Both the position numbers and the translations under genes were made by a program. 18,492 nt of DNA from Thermoleophilia bacterium (GTDB taxonomy: Bacteria; Actinomycetota; Thermoleophilia; Gaiellales; Gaiellaceae): assembly GCA_014534155.1 (NCBI GenBank), contig JACVSB010000009.1, forward strand, positions 1 to 18,492. The letters run 5' to 3'. Below are positions 1 through 6,944 of this stretch, piece by piece. The stretch's first letter is position 1. Every line of letters starts with the position of its first letter. The notes beneath the pieces are model-generated. The model did no database searches and was not told the origin of the DNA. It was given only the letters and a program-made list of their open reading frames with translations.

Positions 1-165
1 GATCAGCTCGAGAGCGTAGTCCTCGAAGGAGCAGCACAGGTACGCGCGGCCGTCGTGCCGCTCTCGGAGCGTGAAGCCGAACTGGCGCGACCAGCGCACG
101 ACGGCCTCGTCCAGGTCCGCGACGCGGAGCCCGACGTGGTGGATCCCGACCAGCCGCGCGTTCAC
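1..165 (-). CDS. VOC/glyoxalase-fold protein, probable extradiol dioxygenase (partial, N-terminal 55 codons)
   Basis: Reverse-strand reading from a GTG at 163-165 runs open to the window edge. The visible residues begin with NARLVGIHHVGLRVADLDEA and continue with a WSRQFGF segment and a CCSFEDYALELI strand. This beta-alpha-beta-beta pattern is the opening module of the vicinal-oxygen-chelate (VOC) superfamily, which includes type I extradiol dioxygenases and glyoxalases. The GTG overlaps the TGA of the upstream hydroxylase gene by four bases (GTGA at 162-165), so it should be translationally coupled to it. As the last visible gene of a 4-hydroxyphenylacetate-type operon, it is best read as the homoprotocatechuate 2,3-dioxygenase (HpaD role), which would cleave the catechol made by the hydroxylase. 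That role is inferred from context: the metal ligands that would separate a dioxygenase from another VOC protein lie outside the window. Confidence 0.72.
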   Translation of the reverse strand, partial: MNARLVGIHHVGLRVADLDEAVVRWSRQFGFTLRERHDGRAYLCCSFEDYALELI

Positions 166-1634
166 TCGTCGTCGGCGAGGAACCCCTCGACGAGCGCGCA
201 GGCGTGCTCCTTGTCGGCGAGCAGGTACGCGAGCGCGGTCATGCGGAAGGAGTCCATGAGGTAGAAGCGCTCGTACAGCTCGCCCCGGCCGCCGAGAGCC
301 GAGCCGACGAAGTCCCAGGCAAGCCGGAACGCGCGCACGCGCCGCTCGGCCGGCGCGTTCCGCGCCTGGAAGTACTTCTCGATGTCGCCGCGGATCTCGT
401 CCGCCTCGAAGTCCGCCTTCGAGGGCGTGGCCATGAAGCCGCCTCCGCCGACGAGCTGGATCAGCTCCATCGCCCGGGGGACCCACTTCGGCATGAGGCC
501 GCGCAGGGCGACGAAGGAGCGCTCGTCGGGGACCCAGTCGTCGACTCCCTCGGCCCGGAAGGACCCCGCCTCTGCCGCGACGATCCCCGCGCGCGTCATC
601 TCCTGCATCGACCAGAGCTCCCCCAGCTTCTCCTGCACGTGGTCGAACGCGGTCACGCCGGTCATCTCGGCCAGCGTGTGCCCGAGGCCGAAGGCGAACT
701 CGAGCTTCGCCCAGGCGCGCGTCATCGCCTGGTGGACGATGTGCGCGCGCCAGTGGGAGTCGCCGATCACCTGGGAGTAGAGCTCGGGGTTACCGTCGAG
801 GAACACGCGCTCGCGCGGCACCTCGACGTCGTCGAAGACGACCACCGCGTCCATCTCGTCGAAGCGCGTCGAGAGGGGGTAGTCCCAGGCCGGCCTCTCG
901 CTCGCGAACGAGTCGCGGCAGATGAACTTGAGGCCGGGCGTCGCGACGGGGATCGCGAACGAGATCGCGTACTTCGCGTCCTGGACGCGCAGGTCGCTGC
1001 CGGGGTAGACCGCGAGCTCGTCCGAGAACGGCGCGAGCGTCGCCAGCATGCGGGCACCCCGGACGACGATCCCGTTCTCGGTGTCGGCCACCTTGTGCAG
1101 CGAGACCTCCCCGCCCAGCTGCTCGGCCTCCGGGACCGAGCGGTCGACCTGCGGGTTGATGAGCGTGTGGGTCAGCGCGAGGTCGTTGTCGCGCATCGCC
1201 TTCTGGTATTCGACGACGTTGTGCGCGCCCTCCTCGTTGCCGCCCCGCGCCCACACGTCCGCACGCGCCGCGAAGCAGGCGAACGTGTAGTTCAGGTAGT
1301 CCGGCGTCCGCCCCATCATCCCGACCGTCGCGTCGGCGATCGCCTTCGAGGCCCTCCGCCGCCGCTCCAGGTCGTCGCGGCTCTTCGGCTGGACGTGCGT
1401 CACGTTGACCGGCTGGCCCGTGTCGGGCGACTCCATGAGGAAGAGGGACGGGTCTTCGTGCTGAAGGTCGAACAGGCGCGCGAGCGAACGCGCCGCGCCC
1501 GCGAGCTGCGGATGCGCGGAGGGATCGGTGATCCTCTCGCCTTCGAGCCAGATCTCGCGCGCACCGGCGCGCAGCCCCTCCAGAAACTGCTCGCCCGTCC
1601 GCGCCCCCGTCGTCTCTCTCGTCTCGATCGCCAC
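162..1634 (-). CDS. hpaB: 4-hydroxyphenylacetate 3-monooxygenase, FAD-dependent oxygenase component
   Basis: A 490-residue protein of the HpaB/PvcC family. These enzymes use reduced FAD, supplied by a separate reductase, to ortho-hydroxylate phenols such as 4-hydroxyphenylacetate. The sequence holds the family motif GRTPDYLNY (R109, Y113) and DLALTHTLINPQ (H156), which match the Arg-Tyr-His substrate and peroxyflavin site of characterised HpaB proteins. It also has the FDEMDAVVVFDDVEVPRERVF segment and the C-terminal Q-L-V-G-G-G-G-F-M acyl-CoA-dehydrogenase-like region. Full length for the family (about 480-520 residues). The GTG at 1632-1634 is one base after the hpaE stop, and its stop overlaps the following VOC gene. 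No HpaC flavin reductase is visible; it is probably beyond position 1 or unlinked. Related HpaB proteins act on other phenols, so the exact substrate is inferred from the operon. Confidence 0.9.
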   Translation of the reverse strand: MAIETRETTGARTGEQFLEGLRAGAREIWLEGERITDPSAHPQLAGAARSLARLFDLQHEDPSLFLMESPDTGQPVNVTHVQPKSRDDLERRRRASKAIADATVGMMGRTPDYLNYTFACFAARADVWARGGNEEGAHNVVEYQKAMRDNDLALTHTLINPQVDRSVPEAEQLGGEVSLHKVADTENGIVVRGARMLATLAPFSDELAVYPGSDLRVQDAKYAISFAIPVATPGLKFICRDSFASERPAWDYPLSTRFDEMDAVVVFDDVEVPRERVFLDGNPELYSQVIGDSHWRAHIVHQAMTRAWAKLEFAFGLGHTLAEMTGVTAFDHVQEKLGELWSMQEMTRAGIVAAEAGSFRAEGVDDWVPDERSFVALRGLMPKWVPRAMELIQLVGGGGFMATPSKADFEADEIRGDIEKYFQARNAPAERRVRAFRLAWDFVGSALGGRGELYERFYLMDSFRMTALAYLLADKEHACALVEGFLADDE

Positions 1635-1635
1635 G

Positions 1636-3087
1636 TCAGCCCACCTTCCGTGCCACCGTTTTCACGTCCGCGTAGAAGTCGAAGCTCCACGCCCCGCCCT
1701 CGCGCCCGATGCCGGAGCGCTTCGCTCCGCCGAACGGCGCCGCGAGATCGCGGGCGTAGAAGCAGTTGACCCAGGTCGTGCCCGCCACGAGCGCCTCGCC
1801 CAGGCGCTCCATCCGCCCCTCGTCGCGGGTGAAGACCGTGGCGGCGAGGCCGTACTCCGTCCCGTTCGCGAGCTCGACCGCCTCCGCCTCGTCGCCGAAG
1901 GTCTGCAGCGTGAGGACCGGGCCGAACACCTCCTTCTGCACGATCTCCATCTCCTGGCTGACGCCCGTGAAGAGGGTCGGCTCGTAGTAGAGCCCGCCGA
2001 GCTCCGGCGAGACACGGCCGCCGGTCACGAGCTTCGCCCCCTCGCCGATCGCCCGCCCCACGAACCCCTCCACGCGGGCGAGGTGCTCCCGGGTAATGAG
2101 CGGGCCGATGTCGGTGTCGGGGTCGCGGGGGTCGCCGAGCCGGCGCCGGGCGACCCCCGCGAGGAAGCGCTCGCTGAACTCGTCGGCGATCGACTCCTCG
2201 ACGAGGAGGCGCGTGCCGGCGAGGCACACCTGACCTGCGTTGTCGTACTGATACGTGGCCGTCTCGATCGCACGCTCGAGGTCGGCGTCGGCGAAGACGA
2301 GAAACGGGCTCTTGCCGCCGAGCTCGAACGACACGGGCGTCAGGTTCGCGGCCGCAGCCCGGGCGATCACGCTCGCGGTCTCGACCGAGCCCGTGAAGGA
2401 GATGCGCGCGATCCCGGGATGCGCGACGAGGGCGGCGCCGACCTCCTCGCCGATCCCCTGGACGACGTTGAGAACGCCCGGGGGAAGCGACGCCTCCTCG
2501 GCGATCTCGGCGAGGAGCGAGGCGGTGAGCGGAGCCCACTCCGCCGGCTTGAGGACGACGGTGCAGCCGGCCGCGAGCGCCGGGCCGCACTTCCAGCTCT
2601 CCAGCATGAAGGGCGCGTTCCAGGGGGTGACGAGGACGGCGACGCCGGACGGGTCGTGGCGGACGGCGTAGCGGGTTCCGTTCGAGTCCCACGCGCGGCG
2701 CTCGAGGTCGAGCGCGAACTGCGCGAAGAAGCGGAAGTTGAGCGCCGCGCGCTTCATGAGACGAAGGCGCGAGGCCTCGAGCAGGGATCCGTTGTCCAGC
2801 GTCTCGACCTGGGCCAGCGTCTCCTGTCGCTCCTCGATCAGGTCGGCGATCCGGAAGAGGTATTCGGCTCGGCCTTTCGGTCCGAGGCTCGCCCAACCGG
2901 GGAACGCGTCTCGGGCGGCCCGGACGGCCGCGTCGGCCTCCCGCGCTCCCGCGCGGGCAACGTCGGCCAGGTGGCTCTCGTCGATCGGCGAGACGTCGGC
3001 GAAGGTCGCAGGAGAGGAGACACGCTCGCCTCCGATCCAGTGCTCCGGGGAGACGTCGACACCGGCGACGCTAGCAGCGACGGTCAC
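1636..3087 (-). CDS. hpaE: 5-carboxymethyl-2-hydroxymuconate semialdehyde dehydrogenase (aldehyde dehydrogenase family)
   Basis: A 483-residue NAD(P)-dependent aldehyde dehydrogenase with the complete active site: TPWNAPF with N157, VLKPAEWAP for cofactor binding, FTGS, FELGGKSP with the general base E255, GQVCLAG with the nucleophile C288, and KEVFGPVL. In the homoprotocatechuate pathway HpaE oxidises the ring-cleavage semialdehyde to the dicarboxylate. That assignment rests on its place between HpaG-like and HpaB-like genes, because the ALDH fold alone does not fix the substrate. The chosen start is the GTG at 3085-3087, which overlaps the upstream stop as GTGA and follows a strong Shine-Dalgarno run (GAGGAGGG at 3091-3098). 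The open frame continues several hundred bases further upstream on the reverse strand, but that part reads as low-complexity Arg/Gly-rich sequence across two other genes and is not real. Length fits HpaE (about 485-490). Confidence 0.88.
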   Translation of the reverse strand: MTVAASVAGVDVSPEHWIGGERVSSPATFADVSPIDESHLADVARAGAREADAAVRAARDAFPGWASLGPKGRAEYLFRIADLIEERQETLAQVETLDNGSLLEASRLRLMKRAALNFRFFAQFALDLERRAWDSNGTRYAVRHDPSGVAVLVTPWNAPFMLESWKCGPALAAGCTVVLKPAEWAPLTASLLAEIAEEASLPPGVLNVVQGIGEEVGAALVAHPGIARISFTGSVETASVIARAAAANLTPVSFELGGKSPFLVFADADLERAIETATYQYDNAGQVCLAGTRLLVEESIADEFSERFLAGVARRRLGDPRDPDTDIGPLITREHLARVEGFVGRAIGEGAKLVTGGRVSPELGGLYYEPTLFTGVSQEMEIVQKEVFGPVLTLQTFGDEAEAVELANGTEYGLAATVFTRDEGRMERLGEALVAGTTWVNCFYARDLAAPFGGAKRSGIGREGGAWSFDFYADVKTVARKVG

Positions 3088-3806
3088 GCTCCCTCCTCGG
3101 GGACGGCGAGCGCGACGTGGCGCGCGTTGGGCGTGTCGGCCGGCATGACGCCGACCTGGAGGAGGTCGTCCTTCGCCTCCACGATCCGGTTCGCGAGCCG
3201 GCCCACCCCCTCCACCTCCACCTCGACGACGTCGCCGGGCTCGACCGGGCGCGAGTTCGCCGGCGTGCCCGAGAGCAGGACGTCGCCGGGCTCGAGCGTG
3301 AGGAGGCGCGAGAGATCGGCGAGCATGTACTCGATCGGCCAGAGGAGCTCGCCCGTGTTCCCCTCCTGCACGAGCTCGCCGTTCACGAACGTGCGCAGGC
3401 CGAGGTCGCCGGAGTCGACGTCGCCTGCCTCGACGAGCTCCGGTCCGAGCGGGCAGAAGCCGTCCTGGCCCTTCACCCGGAGCATGGAGCCCCGGTCGGC
3501 ATGGCGGAAGTCGTGCACGCCGAAGTCGTTGGCCCCCGTGTACCCCGCGACGTGGGCGAGCGCGTCCTGGGGGCGCACGCGCTTCATCCGCCGGCCGACG
3601 ACGACCGCGACCTCGCCCTCGTAGTTCAGGTAGCGGCATCCGCGCGGACGCACGATCTCGTCCCCGTGGCGCGCGAGGGCCGACGGAGGCTTCAGGAAGT
3701 ACGAGGGCTCCTCCGGCGTGCGCGCCCCGTACTCCTCGACGCGGCTTCCGTAGCTCAGGTGGACGCCGATCACCTTCGAGGGCCGAATGTCGACCGGCCG
3801 CCTCAC
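3084..3806 (-). CDS. hpaG: FAH-family HpaG-like isomerase/decarboxylase, single domain
   Basis: A 240-residue protein of the fumarylacetoacetate hydrolase C-terminal fold. Likely metal ligands are E63 and E65 in NYEGEVAVVVGR and D94 in GYTGANDFGVHDFR. Family segments SYFLKPPSAL, a KGQDGFCPLGPELV run and LLSGTPANSRPVEPGD are all present. In the homoprotocatechuate route HpaG decarboxylates 5-oxo-pent-3-ene-1,2,5-tricarboxylate and isomerises the product. The E. coli enzyme is two fused copies of this fold, whereas this gene encodes one, so a homo-oligomer or a second copy elsewhere is expected. The GTG at 3804-3806 overlaps the TGA of the acetoacetate-decarboxylase-like gene (GTGA), and its own stop overlaps hpaE. 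Other FAH-fold reactions (acylpyruvate hydrolase, fumarylpyruvate hydrolase) cannot be excluded from sequence alone. Confidence 0.8.
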   Translation of the reverse strand: MRRPVDIRPSKVIGVHLSYGSRVEEYGARTPEEPSYFLKPPSALARHGDEIVRPRGCRYLNYEGEVAVVVGRRMKRVRPQDALAHVAGYTGANDFGVHDFRHADRGSMLRVKGQDGFCPLGPELVEAGDVDSGDLGLRTFVNGELVQEGNTGELLWPIEYMLADLSRLLTLEPGDVLLSGTPANSRPVEPGDVVEVEVEGVGRLANRIVEAKDDLLQVGVMPADTPNARHVALAVPEEGA

Positions 3807-4600
3807 GCGACGCGCCGCCCTCCGTCGACCGTGTACCCGAACGAGAACCAGAACCCCCTGCCCACCTCGACCGGTTGCAGCTCGCCGAGCTCGTCGGCCG
3901 GCGCGTCGAAGAAGCGAAGCGTCGCCTCCCCCTCCCAGACGGGCGAGATCTCGCGGTCGCGCCCGCCGGCCCAGACGTGCTCGACGAACGGCCCGTCCTC
4001 GGAGTCCCAGGCGGGGAAGAGGCGTGTGTTCCAGAGCGGCGGCGAGTTCACCGTCGGCCCCTGCTCCGAAACCCCGGCAAGGGTGAGGGTCGCCTCGCAG
4101 AGGCGCCGGTCGTTTGCAGCCAGCGAGGCGCCGAAGCGAGCGCCGGGCTCGAGCCGCGGGCCCGCCTTCCCCACCGTGACGGCGCGCGTCATCCAGATCG
4201 AGCCCGGCTTCTTCGGGAAGCCTTGCACGAGCCCGCGCACGAGCGGCATCCCCTGGTCGACCCACATGAAGGGGCAGCGGGTCACGGGCTCCCCCCGATA
4301 GGTCGCGGCGAGGACGACGAAGAACTCCTTGTACTGCGCCCGCACCGGGTCGAGGAGCTCCTCGCGGGACTCCGAGCAGGACTGCCAGTCGACGAAGATG
4401 GCCGCGGCAGCGCCGAGCTCGTCGCCCGCTTCGAGCTCCGGGGGCAGGAGCGCGCGCGCCGCCTCCGGGTGGCAGCGAAACTCGACGAGCAGGAAGTCGC
4501 CCGAGTAGTGCCAGGGCGGCGGCGGGACGAGCGAGGAGCGGCCGGTCCGCGTCAGCGGCAGCGAGTACCCGACGAGACCCGGCGGGGAGGTCACGTCCAT
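3803..4600 (-). CDS. acetoacetate decarboxylase-family enzyme, first gene of the aromatic catabolic operon
   Basis: A 265-residue protein of the acetoacetate decarboxylase (ADC) superfamily. The hallmark GFPKK is present at K130-K131, matching the Schiff-base lysine and its neighbour in clostridial ADC, as is an upstream QYKEFF segment whose E92 fits the conserved acidic active-site position. It is slightly longer than the clostridial enzyme (about 245 residues), with an extra proline-rich N-terminus. The ATG at 4598-4600 starts 28 bp after the M23 peptidase stop. No Shine-Dalgarno sequence precedes it, but a TATCGT box ends seven bases upstream, so a leaderless start is likely and this gene probably leads the operon. 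The substrate is unknown. The superfamily also includes aldolase-dehydratases, so a decarboxylation or C-C bond step on a ring-cleavage product is plausible, but this is inference. Confidence 0.78.
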   Translation of the reverse strand: MDVTSPPGLVGYSLPLTRTGRSSLVPPPPWHYSGDFLLVEFRCHPEAARALLPPELEAGDELGAAAAIFVDWQSCSESREELLDPVRAQYKEFFVVLAATYRGEPVTRCPFMWVDQGMPLVRGLVQGFPKKPGSIWMTRAVTVGKAGPRLEPGARFGASLAANDRRLCEATLTLAGVSEQGPTVNSPPLWNTRLFPAWDSEDGPFVEHVWAGGRDREISPVWEGEATLRFFDAPADELGELQPVEVGRGFWFSFGYTVDGGRRVA

Positions 4601-4607
4601 CGGGCGA

Positions 4608-4613
4608 ACGATA
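4608..4613 (-). promoter_or_regulatory. putative -10 box for the leaderless hpa-type operon
   Basis: Reverse-strand TATCGT ends seven bases before the ATG of the ADC-family gene, which lacks a Shine-Dalgarno sequence. The spacing places transcription start on the ATG itself. No convincing -35 box is visible. The box sits inside a small palindrome (CGATATCG), which could also be an operator half-site, but nothing else supports that. Confidence 0.5.
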
Positions 4614-4628
4614 TCGGCCGTCGCCGGG

Positions 4629-6131
4629 CTACCCGTCGCCGGAGAGGCCGGGTGGCGCGCCGACGACCGGGACGCCCTGCGCCGTCAGGCCCTCGCCGAA
4701 GAGCGCCGGCATCTCCATGAGCGAGGCGACGGCCTCCGGATCGAGCCCGCTGACGGTCGCGATGTCCTCCGCCTGCAGGACGACGAGCCCGGGCGGCGGC
4801 GCCTGACCCGGCTTCGGCTTCCCCCAGTCGAAGCTCGCGTCGGCGACGCGGCGCCACGCGAGGAGGTACGCGTACGGGTCGATCACGCCGTCGTAGCCGA
4901 GCCCGAGGAGCGCGGCCGGGTGGATCTCGAAGTGCAGGTGCGGCGGGGTTCCCTGAGCGTCGCCCGTCGCGCCCACGAACCCGATCACGTCGCCCGCCCG
5001 CACCCGCGACCCGTCGACGGCGAGCGGGGAGAAGGCGGAGAGGTGCGCGTAGTAGAACTCGTTCCCCTGGCCGTCGCGAAGCCAGAGGCGGTTCCCCCCC
5101 ACGTCGTTCCAGCCCACGAGGAAGAGCGTCCCGTCTGTGACGGCGAGCACGGGGGCCCCGGCAGGGGCGAAGATGTCGTTCCCGTGGTGCCAGCCGGTCG
5201 TCGCGCGGCTCGCGGCGAAGTCGTCCGTGAGGCTGGACGGCCCGTAGACCGGGAAGACGTACCGGTTCGGCGTCAGCTGGGGCCGGACGGCCCGCGGCGG
5301 GTCGTGGACGATCCTCGGCGGCGTGGGGTTCGCACCCGGTGGCTGTGGCTCCGGATCGCGCTTCGGGCCCCTGGGTGGCGCGGCCGGCACGCCCGGGGCG
5401 GGCGGCGGCTGCGGCGAGGAGGCTCCCTCTTGCGGAGGAGAGGGCGAGGGCGCGGGAGCGGGAGAAGGCGAAGGAGCCGGGCGCTTCGCTCGGGGCGCGC
5501 TCGCAGCTGCCTCGGCATACCCGACCACGATCTCGCTTCCTGCGGGAAGGCCGCCGTGCTCGGCAGTCAGGCGCACGTGGAGCCCGCTCACGAGCGTCCT
5601 GCGCCCCAGGCGGCCCGGTGCTTCGCGCACGACGGCTTGCTCGAGGAGGACGAGGTAGCCCCAGTCGGCCAGCGGCACGCGGACGTTCGGCGCCGCGCGC
5701 ACGGGCCGGCCGAGGACACGCACGTCGGCGAGCCAGGAGCCGCCCGCGCCGCCGGACGCCTCCGAGGAGGAAGCGCGCGCGCCGGCCCTGACGCTGATCG
5801 CCCCCACCGCGACGTCGCCGCCGAAGAGCGAGACCGTCCGCAGTGTCGCGCGCGCGCTCGCCGCTCCGCGCGCTCCTTCCAGCGCGCGCGCGCGCGACCA
5901 CACGGCACCCGTGGACACGAGGCCCTCGCCGTACTGCAAGCCGCCCGAGGTCGCGATCCGCGCCGGTGGCGCGACCACGTCGCCGACGACGTCGTCCTCG
6001 GCGCCGGGGAGGACGACGCGAAGCGCCGTCGCCCGCGCGGAGGCCGCCGCCGCCGAGGGTTCGGCCGCCAACGCGGCCGGCGGCAGCGCGAGCGAGGCGA
6101 CCAGGGCCGCGAGGACGAGGCGCGCAGGCAC
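4629..6131 (-). CDS. secreted M23 family metallopeptidase (LytM/lysostaphin-type) with proline-rich linker
   Basis: A 500-residue protein. The N-terminus (MPARLVLAALVASLALPP, then AALAAEPS) is a compact Sec signal peptide with an A-x-A cleavage site near residue 23. A roughly 200-residue unassigned region follows, then a Pro/Ser/Ala-rich linker at about 235-290. The M23 domain has HHGND (H315/H316, D319) and HLH (H398, H400), the zinc and catalytic residues, so it should be an active peptidoglycan or glycyl-peptide endopeptidase outside the membrane. A 90-residue C-terminal tail has no recognised domain. I chose the GTG at 6129-6131 because it gives a normal signal peptide and has a TAACCT box exactly seven bases upstream. 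A GTG at 6189-6191 overlapping the preceding TSUP stop would add 20 residues before the hydrophobic core and has a poorly spaced Shine-Dalgarno sequence. Confidence 0.85.
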   Translation of the reverse strand: MPARLVLAALVASLALPPAALAAEPSAAAASARATALRVVLPGAEDDVVGDVVAPPARIATSGGLQYGEGLVSTGAVWSRARALEGARGAASARATLRTVSLFGGDVAVGAISVRAGARASSSEASGGAGGSWLADVRVLGRPVRAAPNVRVPLADWGYLVLLEQAVVREAPGRLGRRTLVSGLHVRLTAEHGGLPAGSEIVVGYAEAAASAPRAKRPAPSPSPAPAPSPSPPQEGASSPQPPPAPGVPAAPPRGPKRDPEPQPPGANPTPPRIVHDPPRAVRPQLTPNRYVFPVYGPSSLTDDFAASRATTGWHHGNDIFAPAGAPVLAVTDGTLFLVGWNDVGGNRLWLRDGQGNEFYYAHLSAFSPLAVDGSRVRAGDVIGFVGATGDAQGTPPHLHFEIHPAALLGLGYDGVIDPYAYLLAWRRVADASFDWGKPKPGQAPPPGLVVLQAEDIATVSGLDPEAVASLMEMPALFGEGLTAQGVPVVGAPPGLSGDG

Positions 6132-6138
6132 CGAGCGC

Positions 6139-6144
6139 AGGTTA
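6139..6144 (-). promoter_or_regulatory. putative -10 box for the M23 peptidase (leaderless)
   Basis: Reverse-strand TAACCT, then seven bases, then the GTG at 6131. It supports the shorter, signal-peptide start and independent transcription of the peptidase even though the TSUP genes lie just upstream on the same strand. No clear -35 box. Confidence 0.45.
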
Positions 6145-6187
6145 GCCGGGCGCACTCGCACGGGCTGCGCGAGCGAGCCCGCGGGGA

Positions 6188-6562
6188 TCACGCTTCCCGG
6201 CGGAGCTCGGCGAGGGCGAGCTGCGCCGCCACGACGAGCAGGAGCCCGGCGAAGAGCCGGCGGAGAGTGGCGTCCGCGAGCGCGTCCGCGAGCGCGGCGC
6301 CTGCCGCGACGCCGAGGGCGGAGGCGAGACCCACGACGGCCGCGGGCCGCCAGCGCACGTGCCCGTGGCGATGGTGCCTCCACGCGCCGGCGGCGACAAC
6401 CGGAACCATCGCGGCCAGGGAGGTCGCCTGCGCCTCGAGCTGGGAGAGGCCGACGACGAGCGCGAGCGTGGGGACGAAGAGGATCCCTCCGCCCACGCCG
6501 AACATCCCCGAGAGGATTCCGGCGAGGAAGCCGAGCACGAGCGCCTCGAGGACGTCCGTCAC
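6188..6562 (-). CDS. half-size TSUP (TauE/SafE) membrane protein, second of a pair
   Basis: A 124-residue hydrophobic protein with the TSUP/DUF81 signature near the N-terminus (GFLAGILSGMFGVGGGILFV, then P-T-L) and about four membrane segments: residues 7-35, 45-60, 70-95 and 100-118. TSUP proteins are putative exporters or importers of sulfite, sulfonates or other small organic anions. Usual members have about 250 residues and two repeats, so this is one repeat only. A basic His/Arg loop (AWRRHHRHGH-like, about residues 58-72) separates the middle helices. The GTG at 6560-6562 overlaps the stop of the first half (GTGA). Both reading frames are clean and each has its own start and glycine-rich signature, so this looks like a real pair and not a frameshifted single gene. 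Substrate not predictable. Confidence 0.8.
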   Translation of the reverse strand: MTDVLEALVLGFLAGILSGMFGVGGGILFVPTLALVVGLSQLEAQATSLAAMVPVVAAGAWRHHRHGHVRWRPAAVVGLASALGVAAGAALADALADATLRRLFAGLLLVVAAQLALAELRREA

Positions 6563-6927
6563 TCGAGGAGAAGCCGGACGGCGACGGCGACGACGAACGC
6601 CGCGAAGAGAAGCGTGAGGGCGCGCGAGGAGACACGCTGCTGGAGCGACGTCCCGGCCACCACGCCCGCGGTTGCCGGGAGACCGACGAGCGCCGCGTCG
6701 GCCCAGTGCACCGCGTCGAGCGCGGCGAAGGCCGCGACGCCGAACGCGGCCGTGATCGCGATGACGGCGAGCGATGTCCCCGTCGCCTCGCGCGCGGGAA
6801 AGCGGGCGGCGAGCACGAGAAGCGGCACGACGACGACACCGCCGCCGACGCCGAAGAGCGCGCTGAAGAACCCGCCCGCGAGGCCGATCCCGACGAGCGC
6901 CGGCAGCGTCGGGAGCGGCCGTGCCAC
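6559..6927 (-). CDS. half-size TSUP (TauE/SafE) membrane protein, first of a pair
   Basis: A 122-residue protein with the same repeat as its downstream partner: GGFFSALFGVGGGVVVVP at about residues 18-35, then further hydrophobic segments at about 50-70, 77-95 and 104-121. It is the promoter-proximal member of the pair and shares a 4-bp GTGA overlap with the second, so the two should be made in a coupled way and may assemble as a heterodimer replacing the usual eight-helix TSUP chain. That assembly is inference. The start is a GTG at 6925-6927 preceded by ACGGCC and a TAGGAT box, which fits a leaderless mRNA. The divergent otsB-like gene starts 17 bp away. Transported substrate unknown. Confidence 0.8.
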   Translation of the reverse strand: MARPLPTLPALVGIGLAGGFFSALFGVGGGVVVVPLLVLAARFPAREATGTSLAVIAITAAFGVAAFAALDAVHWADAALVGLPATAGVVAGTSLQQRVSSRALTLLFAAFVVAVAVRLLLE

Positions 6928-6944
6928 GGCCGTATCCTACGAGC
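6928..6944. promoter_or_regulatory. mirror-symmetric bidirectional leaderless promoter between TSUP and otsB genes
   Basis: The whole 17-bp intergenic region is two 6-bp spacers around TATCCTA (6933-6939). Read on the plus strand, TATCCT (6933-6938) is followed by ACGAGC and the otsB GTG. Read on the minus strand, TAGGAT (6939-6934) is followed by ACGGCC and the TSUP GTG. Each box therefore ends exactly six bases before a GTG, placing the two predicted start sites 18 bp apart. No -35 element is evident on either side. Confidence 0.6.

Noticed and set aside
204..3624. Long plus-strand open frames of 521 and 698 codons opposite hpaB and hpaE
   Set aside because: Their translations are Arg/Ala/Glu/Asp-rich with no motifs, as expected opposite high-GC genes. 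The minus strand carries complete enzyme motifs and coupled starts and stops.
6188..6927. Frameshifted single TSUP gene
   Set aside because: Each half has its own N-terminal FGVGGG signature and start codon, and the junction is the same GTGA overlap used by unrelated gene pairs here.
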